NCBI GenBank assembly: GCA_003254885.1
Contig: QANT01002357.1
Coordinates: forward strand, 1-26,374
Length of the DNA stretch: 26,374 nt
Origin: Purshia tridentata
Lineage: Eukaryota; Streptophyta; Magnoliopsida; Rosales; Rosaceae
Direction of reading: 5' to 3'
Under the pieces are notes generated by a model that searched no databases, was not told the DNA's origin, and saw nothing but the letters and a program-made list of their open reading frames with translations. The translations under genes and the position numbers were made by a program. Shown here one piece after another: positions 1-10,840 of the stretch; positions within the stretch are counted from its first letter, which is position 1, and every line of letters starts with the position of its first letter.

Positions 1-1047
1 AACACAAGGACCAAAAATGTAATTAACCCATTTATCTTTTTAGGGTGTAGAATTGTCTTGGTAAAGACGTTATGTTAGGATTTAGTTTTGGAATTTTGAG
101 CTTCGCCCAAAATTTCAGAGCTAAACCTTAACATAAAAGCTGTTAAATCAATGCAACATAGTACTATTTTTAATAATTGGGGGTTTCAAATTAGGTACTA
201 TTTTTATGCAATATGTAAAAAAATCTCCAATGCAAAATAAAATGAATTAATAAGCTTTTTCAGTTTGAGAAACCGGAGCAAGGCTGGCAAATGCATAAAT
301 AAGTTAATAACCATGTATATTTATATATCCTGACTCTTTGAATAATCAACTGATAGGTAAACTGAAAGCGTGATCATGTTTTAGTAGCTAAACTAAAAAT
401 ATGAAAATTTTGAAAAAATTTTAATTTTATTGAAAATGTAAACTAAAACAATTATAGTTTTTAATAAATTTTTGATAATTTGAATTGGGTAATATTATAA
501 ACTTTATAAAAATTTCTTCCAAATTTTCATCGTAATCCTATAGTTTGTATGGTTTATAATTGAAGGGCAAAACAAATCAGTTTTTTCATTAAATTAGTAA
601 ACGGAAAAGTCATGTGGGCCCTCCTTCTTAGAAAGGCAGTTTAGTCATTTTATTTACAAGAATATAAAATTAAAAGGAAAACCGGGACCGTCATCCATAT
701 CGGATTAAAAGAGTAGAGGCCACCCTTGTTATCTTCGTAACAAGAGAGAGGCTTCTAGAAAGACTCAGATGTATCACCAAAATATAGGTCTTAATTGCAC
801 CAATTTCATAACAGGTCTGTAATATACATATTCTTTTCTATTTGATTCTGTAATGGAGAAGATTATTTTCTTGATTGCTCTTGAGACTATTTTTTTTTCT
901 CTGTTTGTCTTAGAGGCTGATGATTAATGAAGCATCATGTATTAGATATTAACATGGAAAATATGCTTAATATTCTAACTATTTTTTCAACTTTTTGTTT
1001 CCCAATCTACTGACGAACATGACACCAGCACGAATGAGCCTCAGGCT

Positions 1048-1123
1048 GTGGACCGTGTCGGGTCAAGGTCTTAACTATATAAACAGTGGACCGTGTCGGG
1101 TCAAGGTCTTAACTATATAGACA
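1048..1123. repeat. 38-bp tandem direct duplication
   Basis: Two adjacent copies, 1048-1085 and 1086-1123, each begin GTGGACCGTGTCGGG and end in a TATATA(A/G)ACA block. They differ at one base. The GC-rich half stands out from the surrounding AT-rich sequence. The function is unknown, and it is probably a local replication-slippage duplication. Confidence 0.85.
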
Positions 1124-1414
1124 GTTACTCAGCTAGCACAAGCACAAGCACTAGCACATCACGAAGCAGTATGGTCCCAACTTAAACAAGCCAACTTGAG
1201 CCGTTTGGTTTTAACTTTGTGTTGAACCATTAACTGAGTGTTTTAAAGGGCTTTGCTCTCTCTCTCTTTATAACTCATTCTTTTAGTTACGAGGATTAAG
1301 CTATGCCTTTGCTTTAGATTTGGTAGGTCTTTTAAGAGAATTAACACTCAATTTTTTTTTAATTGCAAAAGTAATTAAAGAGAAGATCCCTTTAAACTCT
1401 CGTTAGCTTACCAT

Positions 1415-1475
1415 GCCACAATATGGTACAGAAACTACAGCCAGNGCCACAATATGGTACAGAAACTACAGCCAG
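1415..1475. repeat. 30-bp duplication separated by an ambiguous base
   Basis: The 30-mer starting GCCACAATATGG and ending CTACAGCCAG occurs at 1415-1444 and again, identically, at 1446-1475. A single N (1445) lies between the copies. Perfect identity on both sides of an N is the usual signature of two contig ends joined without merging their overlap, so this is more likely an assembly artefact than a biological repeat. Confidence 0.85.
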
Positions 1476-1719
1476 AACAATGGCTAAACTGAAATTTTGC
1501 AATACATGTTCCACTATTACAATATATCTAACTGCACTTCACCAAATACATATAATTTGATGCATTCATTACATTCATCAATCAGAGAGATCAGGTCACA
1601 CACCAGAGAGAGAACAGGTTAGATCATTCCACCAGAACCCCAAACTGAAGCGTAAGACAACAGACAACAGCAAATTAATACACATGCGAAACACTAACAA
1701 TGCACTTTGTTGCTTATTC

Positions 1720-4574
1720 TTAGTCATGCCATGCAAAATCTCCTTTGCCCTCTCTTAAGCTTCTTCCTCTTCTATAATCAACTTCCGCATCTGAGCTAGA
1801 TAGACCCATCTGATACTTTCTGCTCGATTTAGATGAACCCATCTTTGAAAATATGTCCTCTTCATTGGTCAGAATACGAATACCAGGCGTGCTCGATCGA
1901 GACACATCACCAGGCTGCCTCCATGATTTGTGATCTGAATCATACAAGAAAGGAACATTACTATCTACAAAACAATATGAAATTGGGGAAGAGAATGAGA
2001 TGAATACTCTCCCATCCCACAGAACTCTCCCTCATTCCCTTTTTATGTCTGCCCGTACATTTTTCTTCCATAGCAGCAAAAGCACCCAGGACAGAGGTTT
2101 GTGAAAAAAATCAAGTAAATAAATAGACAAGAGTGAATGGTATATCCCTATAAAATTTGATTTGTTTAAATATATTACTTGAATGAAGTTTGAAGAGAAT
2201 TACCTACAGTAACGTTTTAACGAGATTAACACAGCTTCTGGTTGCTAAGAAACATTCATATACAAAATCAGGGAAGCTTATGATTAAATAAGGTAGAAGC
2301 TCTTATAGCAGTCAGTTTTAAATTTATTTTTTTTCAATTCTTGATTGCATAAAACAAATGAACAATAGCATATTTTAGTTCAAGAGATAACAGTTCACCT
2401 TCAAGTCCATTGCCCAATGTTGGCGAGTCAGAGTGTCCACCCTCATCATGATCTGAATCTGATTTAAGACTATTCTGACTCTGCAAGTTCACCTGTGTCT
2501 TCTGTGCTTTTATCCCTTCAATGACAGATGTAGGTTCTTCCGTAAGGGATTTATGAGAGGTAAAAGGTGTCATGGTAAATGAGTCCTCCATTACATCAGA
2601 AATCTCCACATATTGTGGGGTGGTGATAATTTCATCAGCACTGAACCCAAAGGATGCCCTATAGGCTTCTATTTCTTCCACATCTTGCTTGGGACTTCTA
2701 TTGTGCCTGTTCTGACTTCCATTTCCACCAGTTGAGTAAACATCTGAATCCTTGGAAACACTTAACCGTCCACCAGTATGAGGAAATGGTGGATTATCCA
2801 GATAGAATTGTGCAAATGTAGCAGGACAGAAGAAATTTGAGTCTTGAGATGCCACGGAGGCTCCAGCTGTCTCATGCCCAAACATCCTGGCAGAACCACC
2901 CCTTGAATAGGTGCCATTTTGGGGAGAAACTGAAGCATCCCACTGTGAGGGGAAATCACGATCAGGAAAAGATGATGAACAATCATTTGATGCCCTTGAA
3001 ATTGGTGATCTAAGACTACTAGCAGGACTTCCAGGATAGAGAGAATATGTTGCATGAAGATCATTAGCAGCAATGTAATTGGTCTTGTCAGTGCCTTTAA
3101 TATCTACTGAAGATGAGAGGAAACGAGCAAATGGAACATCTGGGGAAGAGGGAGTAGTTAGGTGAGCCAATTCCGGTGGGGGAGTGAGAGGAGCTGTGGA
3201 CGGCTCAGTTGTGAAGGTTGAGAAAACAGGAGGAGAGACCAGTTGTGTTTCATTGGCATATGGCCCGGTGGCATACATTGAGGATGAAGGACCTCCGGGT
3301 GAGTTGGCAGATAATGACAAGAAGCAACTGGGTGACTGAGCTGTTGAAGGAAGGGCAGAATTTGTAAATGATGCTGGTGAAGAAGGCGGAGCTAAAAGTG
3401 ATGGAGCAAGTGATGTGGCTTGGTTGTTCATTCCAACTGCTTGGGGTCCATTTGGCTGGGCTGCTGATGCATTGCCTTCAGGAATGCGAGATGCAGGGAC
3501 TATACGTGTTCCACCTTTCTGTGAACCAAAACAAGAGAATGCACCCAAACATCCTCCCCATCTCTTTCTCTGTCAACAATACAATATTCATTGGAATTTG
3601 CTCATGAAACAGAGAAAAGCAAAGACAAACAAATAAAAAAACCAGTAAATCTCAAAAATCATTCTTAATTACCAAGATGGAACTTTATTAATGGTGTGCA
3701 TATATCAGCATGTATTATAAATAGACAGTCCATATACTAGGGTAGTGGGATTTTGCAAGAGAACAAATGTGAAGCACTGCCCAAGTAATGGTCTTAATAG
3801 ATGGTTATGCAACCATGTAACTGAATCAGGCAACATTATTGCATAACGGAAGAGCAGTGCACTGACCTTCCTAAGTACAATATCAATGACCTCCAAAGAA
3901 GATAATCGAAGCTATACCCTCAATCAAAAAGATGAGAGTTTTTTAGCAGATACATTTCTAAAAAGGTGGTGTACTCTAAAGGGTCAACAGTTTAGAAGAT
4001 CAAACTTGCCAAGGTCCCATTTTGGGGTTTAATGTATTGGGGTAGATTGTGATCCAAGCAACACAATTATAGGTAAAATCATCCAAAATTGATTGAAATC
4101 TGGCATTCAAGGAGAACACTCAGCATGGCAAGCACGTAAATATAAGATAATGAAAAACTGTTAGGTAAATAAAATGGTACCATGAAGTTGAATTGGACAG
4201 TGATTGGTGACCGAGAATCATGCAGAGTCCAAATTAAATCTATAAAAGTAGATCTGTCCAGCGAAAAACACCTGATGCAAATGAAGTCAGGCTCATCCCT
4301 AGATCTGAGTGAAAGAAACCCAGAAAGGAAAAGAGAACCCAAAAGCCAAACAAAGCAAAATGGTGCGCAAAAGCGAACCCCAGATCTGACACTGAAACCC
4401 TCACTGACCCATTCATTGCAGTAGCACAACAAAGCAAAGCAGAGTTTCAGCTGCTGTATTATTATTGTTTGAATCAAAGAGCAAAGCAAAGCAGAAAGAA
4501 AAAGAGATTGGAGGGTTGAGAGTGGGAGGCATTACCCGTTCCTGCTGAGGAAATCTGTTCTGCTCGGACCCCAT
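1720..4574 (-). CDS. At1g76660-like proline/serine-rich protein of unknown function (3 exons)
   Basis: Coding exons in transcript order are 4574-4536, 3569-2399 and 1964-1720, giving 484 residues with GT-AG junctions and matching phases (0, then 1). Exon 1 encodes MGSEQNRFPQQER. Exon 2 opens RKRWGGCLGAFSCFGSQKGG, a cysteine-containing N-terminal signature of this plant family, followed by IVPASRIPEG. Residues 60-165 are rich in Pro, Ser and Thr (for example SPASFTNSALPSTAQSP near 77-93). A conserved block EAYRASFGFSADEII lies near 314-328. The C-terminus (457-484) holds SSSDAEVDYRRGRSLREG, also conserved in the family. I recognise this as the family of Arabidopsis At1g76660, often auto-labelled hydroxyproline-rich glycoprotein. 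There is no signal peptide or membrane segment, so an extracellular glycoprotein role looks unlikely. The molecular function is unknown. The start is the only ATG that gives the family N-terminus. Exon 2 could alternatively begin at 3566 and exon 3 at 1934. Confidence 0.9.
1965..2398 (-). other. Intron 2 of the At1g76660-like gene
   Basis: This intron lies between the donor GTGAAC (reading down from 2398) and an acceptor TAG ending at 1965. A second acceptor CAG ending at 1935 lies 30 nt further on in the same phase. The exon 2 frame stays open for 20 codons into the intron before a TAA near 2334, so intron retention would give a shorter protein lacking the conserved C-terminal block. Confidence 0.7.
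3570..4535 (-). other. Intron 1 of the At1g76660-like gene
   Basis: A 966-nt intron follows the 13th codon, with donor GTAATG and acceptor ACAG. The acceptor reads CAGAG, so splicing one AG later (exon starting at 3566) would remove one arginine codon. Nothing else coding is supportable inside it. Confidence 0.75.
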
Positions 4575-4987
4575 TGAAGCAGTGCTTGAGCTTCTTTGAT
4601 TTGCTTTCGAGAATATAACAAACAAACCCACTACAGTCTCACTGTCTCACACTCACGCTCACTCTCGCATTCCTTTTCTCAGCCCAACAAGAACAGCAGA
4701 TACGGACTGCCACCACCCACCACCCACTTGCGATTTCTTCTCTCTCTCTCTCTCTCACACTGGGTTTGTTTGTTTCACTCTGAAGGAGGTGTCTGAGAGA
4801 GTCTCGAGCTCAAAGCGAAAACAAAATGTAAAGCTGAAATCTCAAAGTATTCTGAAGCAATCAGCGATCCCCGGAAAGAAAAAACGCAATTTTTCTTTAA
4901 TCTTTAATTATTAATGGAAAAGGATAATTGTAGATCAAAGGACAAGGAAAGACAAAAGCGAAAAAGAAAGATTGAAGTGATAGAGAT

Positions 4988-5022
<35 letters not shown>

Positions 5023-5260
5023 CTAGTAAATGAGTCTATGACAAAAGAATTGACACCGCTGCTCTTTTTCTTTTTCTTTTTTTCTCTTTTTTTTTGCTTT
5101 CTTTCTTTCTTTTGTTTTGTTTTCTTATTATTATATTATTAAAATAAAATAAAACAAAACTGTGCGTTTGTGTTTCTAGAGGGGTTGGGTTGAGCTGAGT
5201 AAGGAAAGACAAGTAAGAATGGCATTCAGGCTTATGAGGGAAAGGGAAAGACGCCATTAA
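4575..5260 (-). promoter_or_regulatory. 5' leader and promoter region of the At1g76660-like gene, with CT/GA microsatellites
   Basis: Upstream of the start codon, the minus strand carries a purine-rich GA repeat (the complement of CT at 4738-4757). Further up are a (GA)n run on the plus strand (about 4997-5022) and a long polypyrimidine tract (about 5058-5121). Such CT/GA tracts are common in plant core promoters and 5' UTRs and can bind BPC/GAGA-type factors. I could not identify a confident TATA box or transcription start, so the limits are approximate. Confidence 0.45.
4997..5022. repeat. (GA)n microsatellite
   Basis: An uninterrupted GA dinucleotide run of about 13 units lies in the promoter region of the minus-strand gene. 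It is likely length-polymorphic. Confidence 0.9.
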
Positions 5261-5263
5261 AGT

Positions 5264-6150
5264 TAGAGCTTTTTTATATTAAAGACACTCGGGGAATCGG
5301 AATGAAAAATGCCTTGCAAATGGGCGTATAAAGACCCTACCGTGAAACACTTTTTTTTTTTTTGATCCGTTAATTTTCGTGTCATAACGTATCGTGTTGT
5401 GTTAATATGTAAAATCCTGTTATTGACCCGTTAAAAAATAAATTCATTTTATTTCATTTTTTCTTATGATATTAATAATTTAATTTGCATATTATTTAGA
5501 TTTTTTCTTATGTGTAATATTTAAACTAGGCATTTATGGAATAAAATATCTTTATTTATGCAATAAAATGTATTTAGTTATGTAATACAGTATATTTAAT
5601 TTAAATCTTTTGTTATAAAATGTATTATTTTTCTTAATGAGTGAAACAAATTATGTCGTGTTTACCCACTAACTTAATTGGTCGTGCTGTGTTTAACCCG
5701 AACCCGTAAAAACACAACCTGTTGATAGGGCTAAGGTTAATAGAAATAATGTGATCTTTAGAAATAAATAATCGAATCCTTTATCCATTTGGCGACGGCC
5801 TCCTATGCTAGCATCATTTTTTAGATGCAATCTTTTATACCATGTTAATGTGAATATAAAAGATCTAGTACAAGTAACAGCCAATGTGGTATAAATAATA
5901 TGATTTTATGTTATGTTACACAGGAGAAAGTATTCTCATAATAATGTTATGTTACTAAACTATGAATGTGACATATTCAATTCAAAGTCAACCTAACTAA
6001 ATACTCGTTCACTTTAATTTCATTGCATAAATTTTAGATAAACAACCTTCCTACTTTATAAAAGATTTTGTTACTTACAAACACTTTCCCTTCTATGTAA
6101 GAACTTAGGAATAACAGACATTTACAATATTAGCCAAACATAAATAATAA
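5264..6150. other. Intergenic DNA including a degenerate repeat (about 5345-5735)
   Basis: No gene is visible. Between about 5345 and 5735, GC-richer ends enclose a very AT-rich centre. The left end carries GATCCGTTAATTTTCGTGTC and GTATCGTGTTGTG. The right end carries GTCGTGCTGTGTTTAACCCG and AACCCGTAAAAACACAACC, roughly in inverted relation. I have the impression that this CGTGTCGTGTT / AACCCGTTAA style of sequence is dispersed in eudicot genomes as old non-autonomous transposons. I could not define exact termini or a target duplication. Confidence 0.35.
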
Positions 6151-6159
6151 AAGATAGAA

Positions 6160-6264
6160 GGATTCGTCTTTGGGGTTAGCTCAAGTTGTGAGGGTGGGTG
6201 AGATAAGGGTTAGGATTAAGCTAAGTTCATAGTTCGATTCCCTCCAATGTAACAAAAATAGAAG
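6160..6264 (+). mobile_element. Short tRNA-derived SINE copy with 9-bp target-site duplication
   Basis: The body contains a pol III box A-like segment, GGTTAGCTCAAGTTG (about 6174-6188). About 40 nt later comes a box B-like segment, AGTTCGATTCC (6231-6241), followed by an A-rich tail AACAAAAATAGAAG. The 9-mer AAGATAGAA lies immediately before (6151-6159) and immediately after (6265-6273) the body, as expected for target-primed retroposition. At about 105 bp it is at the short end for plant SINEs, and it may be truncated or an older family. It does not look like a functional tRNA gene: no acceptor stem pairs across the ends. Confidence 0.6.
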
Positions 6265-6273
6265 AAGATAGAA

Positions 6274-6779
6274 ACGTTCACATAATCAACCAAACAGATA
6301 TAATGAAAGAGAGAAAGTTACACCTGGTTAATTTGGATGAGAAAGTTTGGAAATCCTAAGTAATTTAGAAATGATAGAAATTTAAGTCATAAAATTTGTA
6401 AAATTCTTTGTTTGGCTAACCTATCAAGCATAATATAAGAAGTTTAAAAGTGATGTGGATGGTGGTGATAATAGTGGAGAGGGGTGGTTGTGGTAATGTG
6501 ATGCAGAAGTGTAAATTTAGAACTTTTAAACTTTTAAAGATTTCCTTTAATAAGCTAGGACTTAGTTGGTTAATATGGAAGGTAAAGAAATATTTAACAT
6601 AAGACTAAGAGTAAAAGGATTAAGGCATTATTACCCTTGAAGAAATCCATTCTTAAAGTTGGATCGAAGTTAGTCTTCTAAGCTCCTTCTCCTCCTTGTA
6701 TTTTTGACAAAGATAGTGCTTTTTCCTAGAATCAAATATGTGATATATTCCTTTAAAGTAACACTAGGTGGTGTCGGTG
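6274..6779. other. Intergenic DNA without a supportable gene
   Basis: AT-rich sequence. On the minus strand, one reading frame from about 6770 down to 6664 is lysine- and arginine-rich (containing DSRKKHYLCQKYKEEKELRR). It has no start, no homology I recognise, and runs into the foldback described next. I treat it as non-coding or a decayed fragment. Confidence 0.4.
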
Positions 6780-7035
6780 AGAATGAGGTCACTGTTAAAA
6801 ATGATGGAAAATATTGTATTCGAGAGTAGATTCCATACATTGCTTGGTACCCATTTTTGATATCAGGTTTTTTATCAAAGCCATTGAAAGAAGAGTAAAA
6901 AGAGAGAGAAATGAGGAACGACAATTTCAATAGTTTTGATAAAAAGCCTGATACCAAAATGGTAACAAAGGATATGAAATCTACTCTCATTGTCTTCAAG
7001 CCATTTTGAGTTTTTTCCAATCGTCATCATTAGAC
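6780..7035. repeat. Long imperfect foldback (inverted repeat)
   Basis: The left arm 6822-6890 and right arm 6925-6988 are near-complements separated by about 34 nt. The reverse complement of the right arm and the left arm share GAGAGTAGATT, then TATCAGG(C/T)TTTTTATCAAA and ATTGAAA, with small indels between. Weaker complementarity extends outwards to about 6780 and 7035. A transcript through it would form a long hairpin. It could be an inverted gene-fragment duplication, a MITE, or a young small-RNA locus. The sequence alone does not separate these. Confidence 0.7.
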
Positions 7036-7635
7036 ATTTTTTTTTGACTTGGGAACTCCTGCTTAGGCTACTCGTGCATGTAAATCTTTGCAATAAAGCA
7101 AGTCTTCCATTTTCCTTTTTTTTTTCGTATCATATAATTGCTCATGTTCAAACACCATCTAATTAGTGCTTGCAACCACGTTTTGTGGATGAAAATAAAA
7201 ATGAAAGTACTTTCTTTTTTATCTTCATAGAAATAATAGAAGGTTAGTGCTAGAATGCCCTAATTATTTGTGCCATAATTAAGTTCTAATTAATTAAATG
7301 ACATTACCACATATATTTTTACAAAGACTATTTTAACCTTTCTTAAAGTCTTACAAATTCTATATATTTTCTATTATTTTCTCTTCTTTAAAACATTTAA
7401 ATGCAGTTGAAATTATTTAAACAAAGATGAATGGTCATTCTTTTTTCATATATATATTGTTGCTAACTTTCCATCAAAGGATAGCAGGTACGATCCGATC
7501 ACAACAGCTAGAATCTCTCTTATTTTTCACTTTGCAGGGTAATAATGGTGCTCAAATTCAATCAATATTTTATGCGGTGTAATAATGGCATTACTTCAAT
7601 TATATGCGGTGTCAACTAATCACAAATGTAATAGA

Positions 7636-7663
7636 AAATAAATAAATAAATAAATAAATAAAT
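7636..7663. repeat. (AAAT)n microsatellite
   Basis: About seven consecutive AAAT units form a plain tetranucleotide microsatellite. Confidence 0.9.
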
Positions 7664-8169
7664 CTTAATCACGAGGGTTATATTAAGTGTGTAATAATAA
7701 TAATTTTTTAAAAAAAAATCTATTGTAGGGTATAATTAAACTTGAAAATTTTCCACCTTGATTGCAACAAAGTAAAGATCAATAGTTAGTCCACGATGAA
7801 CCAAAATATAACAAAGTCCAACATAAATATACACACCAATTGATGGAGTGCAATGCATCCTAATAAAGCCCATCAGTGCTCCTTTGATAACCAATAAGAT
7901 TGAAAAGTTCTAGGCAAAAAATAAAATAATAAATAAGACTAAAGAGTTGGCTACTCTCTTTTTCCTACATGGATATAGGTTCCTAAAGATGACTGATAAT
8001 TTAAAACTAATTCAAATATGGGAAAAAAAAAAAATAGATGTCCTTAAGATGGTAATTTTTTGATACTTACTACTATTCAGATGAGACAAAACCAACACCA
8101 AAACCTTGAATTCTTGTGCATAGCAATTTCCTTTATGCTCCCCTTATTATATTTGTCTGATACTGGCTA

Positions 8170-8255
8170 TGTTATGAAATTGTATATATGACACCTTGTA
8201 TTAAAATTAAAATGTTATTAAATTGTATATATGACACCTCGTATTAAAATTAAAA
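8170..8255. repeat. 43-bp tandem duplication
   Basis: Two adjacent copies share AAATTGTATATATGACACCT followed by (T/C)GTATTAAAATTAAAAT. Their offset is 43 bp and few bases differ. Confidence 0.8.
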
Positions 8256-8299
8256 TTTACTTAATTAATTATTTGGATTATCAATTAATGATTTTATAT

Positions 8300-8640
8300 A
8301 TAAATTGTGATAACCCTCCTCCTTTACCCGGGCTTGGGACCGGCTGTGTACGATAAGCATTAAGACACAGGCGGAGTTGATACTTAGAAAAGGTTAAAAA
8401 ACACAGGACTCTCGCATGGGATAGAATTAGTACAAGTCACGACAGACTAGTTCCATCGTGAACCACCTCTGATCAAAGGACATAAATCCTCAGTTAAATA
8501 GTCTAAAATAACTGTCTAGTTCTAAATTCTTAATAGACCCACCAAACATAAGACAAAGAACTGCTGTTCCTTTTAATTGCTCAGTCTTGTCCAGTCCTCC
8601 AAATGAGTAGTGCAACACCCATCAAACTTATATACCAAGT
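8300..8640 (-). repeat. GC-richer block, possibly a retroelement remnant
   Basis: The composition shifts abruptly from AT-rich to balanced. Read on the minus strand the block contains CAGCCGGTCCCAAGCCCGGG and then TAAAGGAGGAGGGTTATCAC. I associate this kind of sequence with dispersed plant retroelements, but I cannot name the family. No open reading frame or terminal repeats are evident, so this is at best a fragment. Confidence 0.3.
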
Positions 8641-10840
8641 GATAATGCAATCTCCCTTCTTTTTAGAAAGTTACATATGAATATGTTCATTAGAACATTA
8701 TTTAGTAAACAAATTTGATCCAAAAATTTAACAACTCTTAACATTATTATACATTCATTATTTTTTTACTTGCACTATTAATTATTGACCCTGCCATGAT
8801 AAGATTTTGGATCTTCTATTGCATTTTACCTACTTGTTTCTGCTTTGATATAACTGTGTAGGATGTATAGTTGACTTATAGACTTTTGGATCAAAGATTG
8901 AAATAACAAGCACAACAAATAATTCATCTCATGATTAAGAGTGGGTGTGACATGCATCATGCATGTATACAACATGGTCTTGACCTATTGGGCAGAAATG
9001 CTATCAATGTCTTGTGGGTTGTCTTAAAATGAGAACACGTGGAAGCCAAGTCAACATGACAAGATCAAGTGCTTCAAGGTTCTCATTACCAATCCGCCCC
9101 TTGACCTCATTCTTGTCAAAACCATTAACCAACACTATTCATCCACATTCACAATGGAAATTGATTTTAAGCAAGATTCCTAGAAAAATATATTTATTAC
9201 AGAAGCTTATAATTTATTCATTCTATAAACCAATAACCAAAACTATTGTGTCCAAAATGCAGTCGTTTAGACATTTAAGATTTAGAATTTAAGATTTGCG
9301 ATTTAGGACTGCGTTAAGTGCCTAGGTGTAATATAGACTTTTAAAATGTTATTAATTGCCAAAAATATATTTTTGACATTTAGGATTTAGGGCTTACAAG
9401 TGTAGAATTTAGTATTTACACTTTATATTGGAAGATAATTAAATGAAAACCTAAATCACATAACTCCAGATAAAAGCATATGTATCAACCAACATATATT
9501 CTAGCAAAATCACTATGTTCGTCTATTTGTTAATCACAATTAATTATCTTAATAGTCTTCAATTTGTTTATTTTTTACAAAAATAATCTTTAAATTAAGA
9601 CTTGAAAAATAAACAGATATGATAATCAAATTACAATGCAGAGTAGGTCCTACCAACCATACTTGATTATACCTAAAATAAGGTAATACCTCATATAAGG
9701 GTCTAAACTCCTTAATGATATATTCAGCCACCAATTACCAATTTAGGAGGAAATTTAACTCGATTTCCTTTCGAATCGTGCACGAGACCATTATTAAACG
9801 AGCTTCCCTCTTCTCTTAGGATCAACTAACCCAACCACTGAATTTTTTTTTCCCCTGGTTCAAAGACTCAAGGTCTAGTTAATTTAACTCTCGTCAACTT
9901 GGTGTGTTAGGTAAGTGCTCTCGCATCAGAGCCATGAATCCCACAACATATCAACTCTTTATTTAAACTAGTTGTTATCTTGGTTAAATGAATTTTGATT
10001 AGTGTTGTTGTTATGTTAATATGGTCGATAATTGCCAATTGTGTCGGTTGTCTGTCTCTACGGCCTTGAGCCAAGAGAAGAGAATTGGAGTTGAAACAAG
10101 TGTAGTCGAAATGGAAAGGAAAGAAGATGCATACCATACCATAACAGATTACAAGAGGGCACAAAACAACTCCACCCCAGCAGCAAAATTCATCTACACT
10201 AATCCTGCAACCATAAAAATATATAAGAAAATGAAAGCAATAATAATAATAAAATCAAAGAGAGCACATCCACATACATATATTAAGTAACTACCCTTGA
10301 TTATTAACCCTAATACATACTAACACCGATGGTAATATGATATATTAACCCTCAGCAACAATCACAACACATTGATTATTATAAATGTCCACGGCTTTTA
10401 ACTGCATGCCAATGACTTCACTTGAAATCTCAGTAAATGCCACTTCTCTTTGCAACATCTAAGCCCATCCTTTGTACCCACACCGTTCCACTAGCAAATA
10501 CCCATTTTCTTTAATTTAAAATCTTGCAATCAAACAGCAATCTCTTATAAGCACGAGAAATGTGGGACATTGGATTGCAACATCTTAATAAGTTCTATTG
10601 CAATCTAATGGTTCATATTTCTCATGTTTATGTATTCTCATGTATCTCATGATTATAAGAGAATTTCTTCAAATATCTATTCCCTCCTGCTATGTTCACT
10701 TTTCCATGCTTATAAGCGAATTTCTTTTCTCATGAGGATTTTATCTAGTTTGCAAAAAAACAAACACCCACACAAAAGAGTAATGCACCACAAGCACACA
10801 TATTCCTATTTTGATTGATGGGCAAAGGGAACACTTATTA
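8641..10840. other. Intergenic DNA without a supportable gene
   Basis: Every open frame is short, biased to AT-rich codons and without recognisable motifs. A stretch near 9280-9420 repeats ATTTAGGATTTAGG-like words in degenerate form. I see no RNA genes, terminal repeats or target duplications. Confidence 0.55.

Larger units (their letters stand above)
1..1719. other. AT-rich intergenic flank downstream of the first gene
   Basis: No coding region is supportable here. The stretch is strongly AT-rich with many homopolymer runs, and every frame is broken by stops within short distances. It contains a 38-bp tandem duplication and a 30-bp duplication flanking an N, both listed separately. The part next to the first gene (roughly 1500-1719) should include its 3' untranslated region, because that gene ends at 1720 on the minus strand. 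I could not fix a polyadenylation site. Confidence 0.6.
7100..8290. other. AT-rich intergenic DNA
   Basis: No gene is supportable. It includes an (AAAT)n microsatellite and a 43-bp tandem duplication, both listed separately, plus many poly-A and poly-T runs. Confidence 0.6.

Noticed and set aside
2762-3073. Open frame of 103 codons on the minus strand within the first gene
   Set aside because: It lies in another frame of exon 2 of the At1g76660-like gene, whose own frame is conserved and continuous.
4079-4489. 136-codon minus-strand open frame in intron 1 of the first gene
   Set aside because: It is low-complexity, Leu/Phe/Ser-rich with no motif, and falls wholly inside a well-defined intron.
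6171-6250. Possible tRNA gene, because of box A- and box B-like segments
   Set aside because: No acceptor stem or anticodon arm can be drawn. The flanking 9-bp duplications and A-rich tail indicate a SINE instead.
6670-7020. 116-codon minus-strand open frame
   Set aside because: It runs through both arms of the foldback, has no recognisable domain and no neighbouring exons. The open frame is probably a by-product of composition.
9280-9425. Telomere-like TTTAGG words
   Set aside because: They are degenerate, few and irregularly spaced, so not an interstitial telomeric array.
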